Of a stretch of 64,000 nucleotides of DNA, positions 54,597 through 62,714 are shown piece by piece; the first letter of the stretch is position 1; each line of letters starts with the position of its first letter. The position numbers and the translations under genes are program-made. Source of the DNA: Sinohyriopsis cumingii (taxonomy: Eukaryota > Mollusca > Bivalvia > Unionida > Unionidae); the NCBI GenBank assembly GCA_028554795.2, contig JAPYKE020000037.1:2854501-2918500 (forward strand). Direction: 5' to 3'. The notes beneath the pieces are model-generated. The model was given only the letters and a program-made list of their open reading frames with translations, was not told the origin of the DNA and ran no database searches.

Positions 54597-55709
54597 ATGG
54601 AAAAAGTCTTAGCCAGCATTTACTACGATCCCTCGCATCCTGCAGGTTACGCAGGAGTTCAAAAATTGTATCGTGCTGCCAAAACGCGACTGAAAAGTCT
54701 CCGTTTACCTCAAGTGCAACGATGGTTACAAGAACAAGCTACCTACACTTTACACAAACCCATTCGACGCAAGTTTGCCAGAAGTCGCACCCGAGTGGAA
54801 GGCATCGATCATCAATGGCAAGCCGATTTAGCCGATGTCTCTCATTTGGCCAGCTACAATCGTGGTTACAAATATTTGTTTTGTGTCATCGACGTCTTTT
54901 CCAAATTTGCCTGGGTCGTGCCCTTGACTTCCAAATCGAGCAGCGAGTTAGTGCGAGCCCTGCAACGGGTGTTGAAACAAAGCGGTCGTCGCCCTCTTCG
55001 ATGGCAAACGGACAAAGGCACCGAATTTCTGAACCAAGCTTTCCAGAAAGAATTAAAGAAACGTGACATTCATTTTTTTACCACCGAGAATCCCGAAACC
55101 AAAGCCAGCATCGTGGAACGTTTTCAACGCACTTTGAAAGAACGCATGTGGAAATATTTTACGCATCACCACACTCTGAAGTACATCGACATCTTACCGC
55201 ACCTGGTGCAAGCGTACAACCAATCTTACCATCGAAGCATCGGACGTGCCCCGCAAGACGTGACTCCCGAGAACGAAGTGCTGGTGTTTGAGCGCCTGTT
55301 CGGTACGTCCCCGACGAGGGCTGTCCCCAAGAAAAGTGGAGAGTTGGCCGTAGGAGATTGGGTGCGCATTGGCAAAACCAAACGCACTTTCGACAAAGGT
55401 TACTTACCTAACTGGACGACCGAATTGTTTCGCGTCACTGGACGAGTACATGGCCGTCATCCTGTCGTCTATAAATTGGAAGACATGAACGGAGAAGTAC
55501 TCAAAGGAACGTTTTATTTGCCCGAGTTACAACGTGTCACCAAAAAAGAAGACGACGTGTACGACATCGAAAGCATTCTCGAACGCAGAACCCGTAAAGT
55601 GGGCAAACGACGTGTCAAAGAAGTCAAAGTACGTTGGAAAGGATATCCACCCAGTTTCGATTCTTGGATCGACGCTTCGCAAGTCATCGACTATAAAAAG
55701 AAGAAGTGA
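54597..55709 (+). CDS. INT: Retroviral-type integrase with chromodomain
   Basis: 370 codons from the ATG at 54,597 (the longer frame begins at a GTG). It joins the element's ends to host DNA. The catalytic core has Asp77 (WQADLADV), Asp139 (WQTDKGTEF) and Glu174 (ASIVERFQRT), so the D,D-35-E-type triad is complete. The C-terminal 50 or so residues, with VRWKGYPPSFDSWI, are a chromodomain, which may direct integration to particular chromatin. Standard Polinton INT, intact. Confidence 0.97.
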   Translation: MEKVLASIYYDPSHPAGYAGVQKLYRAAKTRLKSLRLPQVQRWLQEQATYTLHKPIRRKFARSRTRVEGIDHQWQADLADVSHLASYNRGYKYLFCVIDVFSKFAWVVPLTSKSSSELVRALQRVLKQSGRRPLRWQTDKGTEFLNQAFQKELKKRDIHFFTTENPETKASIVERFQRTLKERMWKYFTHHHTLKYIDILPHLVQAYNQSYHRSIGRAPQDVTPENEVLVFERLFGTSPTRAVPKKSGELAVGDWVRIGKTKRTFDKGYLPNWTTELFRVTGRVHGRHPVVYKLEDMNGEVLKGTFYLPELQRVTKKEDDVYDIESILERRTRKVGKRRVKEVKVRWKGYPPSFDSWIDASQVIDYKKKK

Positions 55710-55714
55710 CCATC

Positions 55715-56137
55715 ATGCCCTTTCACACAGCAGCAGACGCAGCTACGTCGACCACTCCTTCTTCACCTAGTTCTTCTGTGCAAGATTTACAAAAACAACC
55801 CTTGTGGGTGTGGTGTGGAGAACGTGTGCCTAAAACGCAAATCGTCTTTTTCTGCCAAATCTTCGTGGTGTATTGTGTCATCGGGGCAGCCATTGCCAAT
55901 TTGAGTTTGCAACAAGGAGACAAACAATTGTGGACCATTTTATTGAGCAGTTGCATCGGTTACCTGCTTCCCAATCCCTCCCTGAAATTCTCCTCGAACG
56001 GGAACCCCGGGAACCTTGTGTCCAGTGCCAGTGTCAGTCACCAGTCCAACAACTACAACCAGAACCCCATTTTGGACGGAGACACGCCTCTGACGTCCAC
56101 TAACCCCTCGGACAGCCACAGAACTCTAGAATTATGA
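55715..56137 (+). CDS. Two-membrane-segment protein
   Basis: 140 codons. The central part VPKTQIVFFCQIFVVYCVIG and LWTILLSSCIGYLLPNP contains two hydrophobic segments, with a polar Ser/Thr/Asn-rich tail. This ERVPK...LSSCIGYLLPNP pattern is a recurring small protein of Polintons and adintoviruses; its job is not known to me, perhaps a virion or envelope-associated membrane protein. Its stop overlaps the next start (ATGA). Confidence 0.8.
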   Translation: MPFHTAADAATSTTPSSPSSSVQDLQKQPLWVWCGERVPKTQIVFFCQIFVVYCVIGAAIANLSLQQGDKQLWTILLSSCIGYLLPNPSLKFSSNGNPGNLVSSASVSHQSNNYNQNPILDGDTPLTSTNPSDSHRTLEL

Positions 56138-57069
56138 GTCACCAAAACCAATTTTACTTAACCTTACCCAGTGACAGTTCCATGGAGGTGTTTCCCAACA
56201 ACACGTTGTGCTGTTACACGGCCAAATTACCTCAAGCCATCCCCTTAGATCACGAAGCCCATTGGGAAGTGGCTTTAGTAGAAATGATTCACCCGACCCA
56301 AGTCCTCAATGTCCTTCCCAATCAAAATAAATTTGATGTGGAAGTTCTTGACGAGCAATTGCAACAGGAGTTGGATAAGAGAGTTACCATATCTGACATT
56401 AAAACCTATAATGAGAAAACTCAAAAGTCGACCTACCACTTGTCCATTCTCCCAGGCTATTATTTCAGTGGTCAACATTTGGTCAACACCATAGCTACCA
56501 AGTTTAATGGCGTGTTTGGGAAAGCTTTTGACAATGTCAAGAACAAAAGTGTCACCATGGAGTACCACAAAGTAGCTCGTCGCTTCTTGATGAAATTTGA
56601 GCGGAGTAAAATCATGTCCATTTTATTTTGTCCTGAATTGTATGACATGTTGGGCGGAGACATGAACATGAGAACGATCATACTCAATAACAACGAATTA
56701 CCCATCGTTTACGACAACGAGTCTTTTAGCAAGTTATTTCGTACCCCGGTAGAACTGAACCAAGGACTGAATTTGATGTTTGTGTATTCCGATGTGGTGG
56801 AGTACAACGTGGTGGGACACACCTCCGTACCGTTACTGCGTGTCATTCCTTTCAAAGTGGATTCTGCCGCGAACGCTGACGAGGAAGGTGGAAACACTTA
56901 CCACGTCCACCGCGAATTTGTCCATCCTCACTATTTGCCGGTCAGCAAGTCGTATTTGGACACGGTCAACATTACTATAAAAGGAGATTTGGGACAAAAT
57001 ATTCCATTCACCAAAGGAAAAGTCACGGTGAAACTCCATTTTCGAAAACGGTTCTCTCACGATTCGTAA
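56134..57069 (+). CDS. mCP: Minor capsid (penton-type, single jelly-roll) protein
   Basis: 311 codons. The N-terminus FYLTLPSDSSMEVFPNNTLC leading into HWEVALVEMIHP is the usual signature of the Polinton penton homologue, expected to form a single jelly-roll and sit at capsid vertices. Full length, no breaks. It precedes the other virion genes, as in most Polintons. Confidence 0.9.
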   Translation: MSHQNQFYLTLPSDSSMEVFPNNTLCCYTAKLPQAIPLDHEAHWEVALVEMIHPTQVLNVLPNQNKFDVEVLDEQLQQELDKRVTISDIKTYNEKTQKSTYHLSILPGYYFSGQHLVNTIATKFNGVFGKAFDNVKNKSVTMEYHKVARRFLMKFERSKIMSILFCPELYDMLGGDMNMRTIILNNNELPIVYDNESFSKLFRTPVELNQGLNLMFVYSDVVEYNVVGHTSVPLLRVIPFKVDSAANADEEGGNTYHVHREFVHPHYLPVSKSYLDTVNITIKGDLGQNIPFTKGKVTVKLHFRKRFSHDS

Positions 57070-57076
57070 GTAAGTC

Positions 57077-57493
57077 ATGTATCCAGTGTACCGAGGGGTT
57101 GCTCGACAGCGAGGACACGGTTTAGGAGACATGTTAAAATCGGCCTTTCGTTCGGTGGCCCCGGTGTTGAAACCGATGGTGACACGCGGATTGCACGCCT
57201 TGAAAGATGCGGCACTGACGCAAGGCAAAGAATTTCTCCAAAATGTCATCATCGACAAACAAAACCCTAAAGAAGCCTTCATGAGGGCAGGCAAAAATGT
57301 CTTGCTGCAAACGGGTAAAGACATTTTAGGTCGACGAGACACACCTATAAATGCCCTGCACGCTACCGAGTCAGGCATTCAACAAGGACAAGGCAGAAAG
57401 AGACGACGAAGAAAACACCCTTTCACCAGACTTCAAGCGAGAAAGGCCAAGAAAAGAAGAACCGTTCGAGACTTAGACGTTTTCGATTATTGA
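57077..57493 (+). CDS. Basic pVI/pX-like virion protein
   Basis: 138 codons, starting 7 bp after the minor capsid gene. An amphipathic GLGDMLKSAFRSVAPVLKPM helix region is followed by a very basic end (RKRRRRKHPF and RKAKKRRTV). By position between the capsid genes and by composition it resembles adenovirus pVI/pX-type proteins, which bind DNA, disrupt membranes or serve as protease cofactors. The match is by character only. Confidence 0.7.
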   Translation: MYPVYRGVARQRGHGLGDMLKSAFRSVAPVLKPMVTRGLHALKDAALTQGKEFLQNVIIDKQNPKEAFMRAGKNVLLQTGKDILGRRDTPINALHATESGIQQGQGRKRRRRKHPFTRLQARKAKKRRTVRDLDVFDY

Positions 57494-57509
57494 GAAAGAA
57501 CAGAACAAA

Positions 57510-58808
57510 ATGATGCACCGAGAGTCTTGCGCTTGTTCCAAAACGGAACTGGATCTGTTTGCCATGCCCCCCACCATGATGACGATGCAAGAATCCCAGT
57601 GGGTGGAATTTCACCCAGTCTCCTCATTGACCGATTCCGCTCCCATCGAGTTTGAAATCAAAGGACAGCCCGAAGATTACATCGATCTGAATAGCAGTTA
57701 TTTGTACTTAAAAGTCAAAGTTCTAGATAAGGATGATGGTGGAATAGATGACACTGAGAATATAGCTCCCGTCAACAATTTCATGCATTCCTTGTTCAGC
57801 TCAGTGGACTTGTACTTGAATAACAAACTGGTCAGCAGCAGCATGGATACTTACCCTTACCGTGCCTACCTGGAGAATCTCTTGACGTACGGAATAGATG
57901 CCAAGGATACTCATCTCAATGCCTGTGTGCTGTGGGAACCTGACGAAGCGGGCAAGTTCGACCTTGTAGATGGAACCAATAGCGGCTTTGAGCAAAGAGA
58001 AATCAAAATCTTAGACAAGAGGAGTTTAGAACTGATGGATCGTTTGCATTTGGACATGTGGTTGCAAGAGAAGTATTTGCTGAACGGGGTCAATGTCCGC
58101 CTCAGACTGAATCGCAGCAGTACCGCTTTCCATTTGTTGGCTGATGCTACTAAGGCTCCTAAAAGCAAAATCGAAGAGGCCAAACTCTACGTACGACGTG
58201 TGGAAGTGTTACCCAAAGTAGGTAACGACATCAGTCAAACGTTGAGCAGAACAACCGCCAAGTATCCCATACGACGTGTGGAAGTGAAAACGTTCACCAT
58301 TCCCGCTAACCATCATTCCATGATCGAAGATCATCTGTTTCAAGGACAGTTAACCAAACGTTTAATCCTTGGCATGGTCGAGAATTCAACCTTCAACGGA
58401 CACTTCGCTAAAAATCCTTTCAACTTTCAGCACTTCAACGTGAAGAAAATCGAAGTCAGTCGCGATGGCAAGACCTTGTGTACCAGACCTTTCGAACCCG
58501 ACTTTGCCAAGAACAATTACTTGAGATCGTACTTGTCCTTGTACGAAGCCACGGGCCAGTTAGGAACCAACACCAGTCACGGCATTACGTACGACGATTA
58601 TGCAGGAGGCTATGCTTTGTGGGCTTTTGATTTCACTCCAGACCAGGGCAGCGACGAGGGACATTTCCACCCTATAAAATCAGGCCAGATTCGTGTGGAA
58701 CTTCAGTTTGCAAAGCCACTGGACGAGACAGTGAACGTCATCCTGTATGCAGAATTTGATAATACCATAGAAATCAACAGTTTGAGAGAAGTCATCCTAG
58801 ATTACTAG
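57510..58808 (+). CDS. MCP: Major capsid protein (double jelly-roll)
   Basis: 432 codons. Recognised by PIEFEIKGQPEDYIDL and VNNFMHSLFSSVDLYLNNKL with YPYRAYLENLLTYG, the usual N-terminal jelly-roll segments of the Polinton/adintovirus hexon. A second block (FQGQLTKRLILGMVENSTFN and PFNFQHFNVKKIEVSRDG) matches the other jelly-roll. Trimers of this fold form the capsid faces. Complete, with no stop or frameshift. Confidence 0.95.
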   Translation: MMHRESCACSKTELDLFAMPPTMMTMQESQWVEFHPVSSLTDSAPIEFEIKGQPEDYIDLNSSYLYLKVKVLDKDDGGIDDTENIAPVNNFMHSLFSSVDLYLNNKLVSSSMDTYPYRAYLENLLTYGIDAKDTHLNACVLWEPDEAGKFDLVDGTNSGFEQREIKILDKRSLELMDRLHLDMWLQEKYLLNGVNVRLRLNRSSTAFHLLADATKAPKSKIEEAKLYVRRVEVLPKVGNDISQTLSRTTAKYPIRRVEVKTFTIPANHHSMIEDHLFQGQLTKRLILGMVENSTFNGHFAKNPFNFQHFNVKKIEVSRDGKTLCTRPFEPDFAKNNYLRSYLSLYEATGQLGTNTSHGITYDDYAGGYALWAFDFTPDQGSDEGHFHPIKSGQIRVELQFAKPLDETVNVILYAEFDNTIEINSLREVILDY

Positions 58809-58813
58809 AAACC

Positions 58814-59302
58814 ATGGAAGACTGTTATCTCTCTTTACCTAGTGGAGAAATTTTGGAGATGGAATGTAAGGAGACCGTAGAAAAAGAAGAAGAAGTGATC
58901 ATGATGAAGTCGAGATGGCCAGAACAAGAAGCCCATTTAGTCTCCTGTTTTGCCAAACACTTGGTCGACAAAATGACGGAATTGATCAAGAAAAATTGCT
59001 ATGGATGTCAAAACGATCATCCCAGTCAAATTCAACACGATAAATGCCTGATGTTGAGTCAAGAAGAAAAATTGGACGAGTATCTGGACGAAGCTTGGAG
59101 TCTCATCTCGAACAAAGACGTGTTGCACCAGTGGTATAAAGACTTGCGTGAACATTCTTGTCCACCATTAACCACTCAAGAGATCCATCGTATCGAAGCT
59201 CTCCTGAATCAGAGTGAGGAAACAGAACGAATAACCGTTTATTCGTCAGACATTTTCAAGCAAAAAGTCAGGATCGAATTGACAACGTATTATTACCTGT
59301 AA
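58814..59302 (+). CDS. Small Cys/His protein after the capsid gene
   Basis: 162 codons. Contains CYGCQNDHPSQIQHDKCLM, a probable zinc site that recurs in small proteins encoded near the capsid genes of many Polintons and adintoviruses. The rest is helical and acidic. Function unknown; conserved position suggests a role in assembly or late gene expression. Confidence 0.75.
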   Translation: MEDCYLSLPSGEILEMECKETVEKEEEVIMMKSRWPEQEAHLVSCFAKHLVDKMTELIKKNCYGCQNDHPSQIQHDKCLMLSQEEKLDEYLDEAWSLISNKDVLHQWYKDLREHSCPPLTTQEIHRIEALLNQSEETERITVYSSDIFKQKVRIELTTYYYL

Positions 59303-59323
59303 AGAAGAAAAAAAACCACACAA

Positions 59324-59884
59324 ATGGATACCTGGGAACTTTATTACCTTTTGAACCACAGTTCGTATACGGCTTCTTGGAATCCTGTTGTCTGTGCTAA
59401 AGATGAACTCCCTCATCGCAAACCTAAAGACCATCAAGCTTACGTGATCAACACGGACGACAGTCATCTCCCAGGAACCCACTGGGTAGCCGTCTACTTT
59501 CCTCAAGAAGGATGTGTGGAATATTTCGATTCGTACGGATTGCCCCCTTTGGAAGACGATATCATTGACTTTATGAGAAGAAATGCTCAAACCACCCGAT
59601 TCAATAATGTGAAATTACAAGGCACAGATTCCTTGGTGTGTGGACAGTACTGTGTGTATTTTCTGCATCATCGCAGCCTGGGCTATTCCTTAGAACATTT
59701 AGTGACTCATTTCGATCCTCGTTCTTCTGCTAGAAATGATGTGAAAGTAGATCGATGGTTTTGTGACCATTATGCTTATCTTTTGTCTCAAGCTAGGAAA
59801 CGTAGTGTCCATCAATGGCCTAATGATTTCCAACAGTGGAAATCACAATTTCATTCACAACGTTGTCAGCCCTGTTTAAAGTAG
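59324..59884 (+). CDS. PRO: Adenovirus-type maturation cysteine protease
   Basis: 186 codons. Catalytic residues in adenain/ULP1 order: His53 (GTHWVAVYF), Asp69 (EYFDSYG), Gln99 and Cys106 (LQGTDSLVCGQYC); the Gln-to-Cys distance of seven equals that in adenain. Expected to cleave virion precursor proteins during maturation. Complete. Confidence 0.95.
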   Translation: MDTWELYYLLNHSSYTASWNPVVCAKDELPHRKPKDHQAYVINTDDSHLPGTHWVAVYFPQEGCVEYFDSYGLPPLEDDIIDFMRRNAQTTRFNNVKLQGTDSLVCGQYCVYFLHHRSLGYSLEHLVTHFDPRSSARNDVKVDRWFCDHYAYLLSQARKRSVHQWPNDFQQWKSQFHSQRCQPCLK

Positions 59885-60127
59885 ATTGTCCATTGAGAAA
59901 AAATGTTGTGTTTTGAAAAAAAATGGTTTGATGTTATAGTGTTGGATTATTGTTAAAAATGTTAGAGTTGTTGTTTAGTGTTAAGTGATTTTTGAATAAA
60001 AAATGTTGTGTTTTGAAAAAAATGCCTTTGTCTTTTGTTTAGCTATAAGAATGTTGGATTGATGCTCTTTCATTTCTTACTATCCCTCTCATGACACTCA
60101 CTGAACGTTGCGGCTCGAAAACCGTGT
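59885..60127. other. 3' region of the virion gene block with poly(A) signal
   Basis: AATAAA at 59,995-60,000. A 25-bp block built on AAAATGTTGTGTTTTGAAAA occurs twice (about 59,899 and 60,000). No stem-loop here, unlike the genes that follow. Confidence 0.65.
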
Positions 60128-60157
60128 GGGGGATGTTTTCCTTCACGTCCGCGCTTT
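60128..60157 (+). promoter_or_regulatory. Shared upstream box, cassette 1
   Basis: Block with the core TTTTCCTTCACGTCCGCG, shared with 61,014-61,043 and 61,744-61,772. The ATG follows 64 bp later. No clear TATA here (TTTAAGA). Confidence 0.8.
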
Positions 60158-60220
60158 AACTTTAAGAACCGGGGTTGTTTCCAGTCTAACCATCCATTGT
60201 CGACTCATCCTTCTACGAAG

Positions 60221-60601
60221 ATGTGCTCCAAACTAGCTAAGCTCAACGAAGCCTACGTGAATCTGCATAGGGTCAGACACAGTCTGATACCGAAGCCAGA
60301 AGAAATAGAGAATGTGAGAATGTTAAAAATCACTGAAGACCTGATAGAAGAGCTCTTCAGAGAAGAAATGAACAGGGAAAAAGAAGAATGGACAGAGAAG
60401 TACAGACTTCAGAGACAGCAGCAACAGCAGCAGCAACAGCAGCAGCAACAGCAGCAGCAGCAGCAGCAGCAGCAACCTGAAGCTGACAGAGGCTTTGTCG
60501 ATTGTCGTATCGACACCAAAGAATTCTTCTTCTCTTTCCGAAGAAGCAGACCTATCGCCAGAAAGTCTATCCTCAGAGGACATCGCATTCTTAGAAACTA
60601 A
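60221..60601 (+). CDS. Right-end cassette protein 1, coiled coil with Gln run
   Basis: 126 codons from the ATG at 60,221. The N-terminal helix KLAKLNEAYVNLHRVRHSLI is matched by cassette protein 2 (LEKLLELHVHLEYARRIL). A Glu/Lys-rich coiled coil follows, then a CAG/CAA run of about 20 Gln and a basic tail (RRSRPIARK). The stop is 29 bp before a histone-type stem-loop. Unknown function; one of three related cassettes. Confidence 0.7.
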   Translation: MCSKLAKLNEAYVNLHRVRHSLIPKPEEIENVRMLKITEDLIEELFREEMNREKEEWTEKYRLQRQQQQQQQQQQQQQQQQQQQQPEADRGFVDCRIDTKEFFFSFRRSRPIARKSILRGHRILRN

Positions 60602-60630
60602 AAAAGAATGCCATAGCAAAACAAAAAAAC

Positions 60631-60670
60631 AGCCCTTTTCAGGGCTACCCAATACTCTAGAAAAGAAATA
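60631..60670 (+). terminator. Histone-type mRNA 3' end, cassette 1
   Basis: AGCCCTTTTCAGGGCT at 60,631-60,646, ACCCA at 60,647-60,651, then CTAGAAAAGAAATA. The outer pair has changed from G-C to A-T with pairing kept, compared with the other copies. Confidence 0.85.
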
Positions 60671-61013
60671 ACCATCAATTTGCCAATGTGTAGGTAGAGT
60701 AGTGTGAAAATAAACACTAACTCTTTTATAAAAATGTGAGGGTATGTGTTGGTGTGTTTGTGTTTGTAAGAGCTCAAGTAAGTTGGTGTGAATAGTAGAT
60801 TAAAATGATATCTTTTTTAGGACTGTTTGAGGTGTATATTTGGGGTTAGATTGGATTGCCTTGCGTATGTGGATAGTCTATTGAAGTGATTGATAAAAAA
60901 TTTTACAATAGTGATGGGTAGCATAAAAAGTGAGTGAGTGTTTCTTTTAGGTCCGCGCGTTGTTGTTGTTGTTTTATGGTCATGATCTAGGTAAGATGAA
61001 TTTTATGTTTTTA
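60671..61013. other. Spacer between cassettes 1 and 2
   Basis: Noncoding. The first 150 bp are matched after cassette 2 (TGTAGGTAGAGTAGTGTGAA and following), showing duplication of the cassette. A partial box GGTCCGCGCG occurs at about 60,950. Confidence 0.7.
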
Positions 61014-61052
61014 GGGGGATGTTTTCCTTCACGTCCGCGCTTTCAGTATAAA
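61014..61052 (+). promoter_or_regulatory. Shared upstream box and TATA, cassette 2
   Basis: Box at 61,014-61,043 directly followed by TATAAA at 61,047-61,052; the ATG lies 54 bp after the TATA. Confidence 0.85.
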
Positions 61053-61105
61053 TTGAAACTCGTTCGGCAGTCCAGCTACCCTTGTTGATTGATCAACACC
61101 AAAAA

Positions 61106-61468
61106 ATGAACACGAGACTTGAGAAACTGTTGGAGCTTCATGTGCATCTGGAATATGCCAGGCGCATATTAAACGAACTGGCCGCGGAAGCCATTGTCGA
61201 GGAGGGAAGGATAAGAGAGGAGGAAAGAAGAAACAAAGAAGAGGAGGAGAAAAGATATAAAGAAGAAGAAGAAAGAAGATATAAAGAGGAAAGAAGAAAC
61301 AAAGAAGAGGAGGAGGAAAAGGAGAGAAGAAATTTCAAAATCCCAGAGAGCGAAAATTGGGATTCTGAAGCGACATATCCTGCCTCTGCTCTCTCCCCCC
61401 AAAAGGTAAAAAGTAACTGGGGGATAAGATGTGTATGCGGCGCCAGGCCTGGAAGGTGCCACCATTAA
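61106..61468 (+). CDS. Right-end cassette protein 2, Glu/Arg coiled coil
   Basis: 120 codons. Helix LEKLLELHVHLEYARRILNE, then an uninterrupted charged coiled coil of RYKEEEE/RRNKEEEE repeats (about 45-85) and a tail ending CVCGARPGRCHH, with Cys and His that might bind metal. The stop is 29 bp before the stem-loop. Paralogous to cassette 1. Confidence 0.7.
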   Translation: MNTRLEKLLELHVHLEYARRILNELAAEAIVEEGRIREEERRNKEEEEKRYKEEEERRYKEERRNKEEEEEKERRNFKIPESENWDSEATYPASALSPQKVKSNWGIRCVCGARPGRCHH

Positions 61469-61497
61469 CCAGGTGTCCATGAAGTTCCAAACAAAAC

Positions 61498-61537
61498 AGC
61501 CCTTTTCAGGGCTACCCAATACTCTAGAAAAGAAATA
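61498..61537 (+). terminator. Histone-type mRNA 3' end, cassette 2
   Basis: AGCCCTTTTCAGGGCT at 61,498-61,513, ACCCA at 61,514-61,518, then CTAGAAAAGAAATA. Identical to the cassette 1 copy through this part. Confidence 0.85.
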
Positions 61538-61743
61538 ACGATAGATTTGCCAATGTGTGTAGGTAGAGTAGTGTGAAAATAAACACTAACTCTTTATTAA
61601 TAGTGGAAGTGTATGTGTTTGTATGTTTGTGTTTGTAAGAGCTCTGGTATGTTAGTGTGAATAGTAGATTATAGGTTTTTTTATTGTTTCTTAGCGCATG
61701 TGGAGAGTATAGTTGTGGTTATATTATATGAAATGAGAAAGTA

Positions 61744-61781
61744 GGGGATGTTTTCCTTCACGTCCGCGCTTTCACTATAAT
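61744..61781 (+). promoter_or_regulatory. Shared upstream box and TATA, cassette 3
   Basis: Box at 61,744-61,772 and TATAAT at 61,776-61,781; the ATG lies 57 bp downstream. Confidence 0.82.
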
Positions 61782-61832
61782 AACCCACTACGTTCGTCGT
61801 TCGAACCATTCTACGGAATAATAAAAACGAAG

Positions 61833-62282
61833 ATGGTGGTTGCAAGTGACTTGTTCAACAATTTGGTACATATATACAACTGGATAATAGATGGTATCTA
61901 TGTAGTGGAGAGACTGGAAAAAGAATGGAAGATAGCAGAGTACCTGGACTACGCTAAATGTCTAAACATAGCCAAAGAAGTGATAGCAGGAATGATTGAA
62001 GAGGAGGAAAAAAGATTGAGAGGTATGATAAATCCCACCTATGTCAGAGTGGGAAGCCTAAAGGAAGCACTTGACAATGCAAGCAAAGTCAGGTGCTTTC
62101 TTGAAAAAATGTCACATGGGACAGAGTGCTCTTATGTGGAGAGAGGCCAGGAAAGACTGAGGAAAGGAGAGGAGTTGATGAGAAAAGTGATGGAGGTAGA
62201 AGTCAAGAAGATTAAAGAGAGATGGTATAAAGAAAGAAAAGAAGAAGAAAATAGAAAAAAAGGGATGAATTTGAAAAACTGA
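61833..62282 (+). CDS. Right-end cassette protein 3, coiled coil, possibly frameshifted
   Basis: 149 codons. Helical, with MIEEEEKRLRGM and a Lys/Glu-rich end; related in style to cassettes 1 and 2 but less close in sequence. The frame closes at 62,282 shortly after an A7 run at about 62,254-62,260. Another frame stays open from there to a stop at 62,416, just before the stem-loop, with charged and Trp-rich composition like a continuation. So a 1-base slip in the A run has either broken the gene or is a sequence error. The last part of the transcript lies in the right TIR. Confidence 0.65.
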   Translation: MVVASDLFNNLVHIYNWIIDGIYVVERLEKEWKIAEYLDYAKCLNIAKEVIAGMIEEEEKRLRGMINPTYVRVGSLKEALDNASKVRCFLEKMSHGTECSYVERGQERLRKGEELMRKVMEVEVKKIKERWYKERKEEENRKKGMNLKN

Positions 62283-62428
62283 ACACAAACTGGATGAAAA
62301 TCCAAGAGAAGTTCAGGGCCATGGGCCACCCGGACTGGCTGCCGGAAACAGAAAAGAAAAAGAAGAAAGGAATGATGAACAAAATAAGAGGATGGTGGAA
62401 GAAGTTAAGAAGTTAAAAAGAAGAAGAA

Positions 62429-62714
62429 AAAACCCAAAGGCCCTTTTCAGGGCCAGCCATATTTCTCGAAAAGAGATAGCCTTTGAATTGCCTACCCCTT
62501 TTTTAAAAAATTTTTTTTAAAATTTAAAAAAAATCCCATGTTAAATTCCCTTTGTCCGTAGAGTGACCCACGATTTATTCCCATGTTAAATTCCCCTTGT
62601 CCGTAGAGTGACCCACGATTTTTCGCCATGTTAAATTTCCATTGTCCGTAGAGTGACCCACGGGTGTTTTTAATGGTAATTCCCATTGTCCGTAGAGTGC
62701 CCCCCTTCACTACT
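62429..62714 (-). repeat. Polinton right terminal inverted repeat
   Basis: Inverse of 42,803-43,088, same length, no difference seen. Contains the cassette 3 stem-loop and the four sub-repeats. Followed by the target duplication ACTAAT at 62,715-62,720. Confidence 0.97.
62439..62475 (+). terminator. Histone-type mRNA 3' end, right TIR
   Basis: GGCCCTTTTCAGGGCC at 62,439-62,454, preceded by CCAAA, followed by AGCCA and CTCGAAAAGAGATA. Serves cassette 3. Its mirror copy lies in the left TIR. Confidence 0.8.

Larger units (their letters stand above)
42803..62714 (+). mobile_element. Complete Polinton/Maverick element (19,912 bp)
   Basis: Begins AGTAGTGAAGG and ends in its exact inverse. Terminal repeats are 286 bp each and identical as far as I read them. 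The flanking ACTAAT at 42,797-42,802 and 62,715-62,720 is a 6-bp target duplication, the size known for Polintons, and the 5'-AG tip also fits. It encodes polymerase B, ATPase, integrase, protease and both capsid proteins, so it could produce particles like an adintovirus/polintovirus. Only two regions look broken (50,844-51,596 and about 62,240). Identical TIRs, an intact duplication and open frames point to recent insertion, although conversion between TIRs could also keep them identical. Confidence 0.97.
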
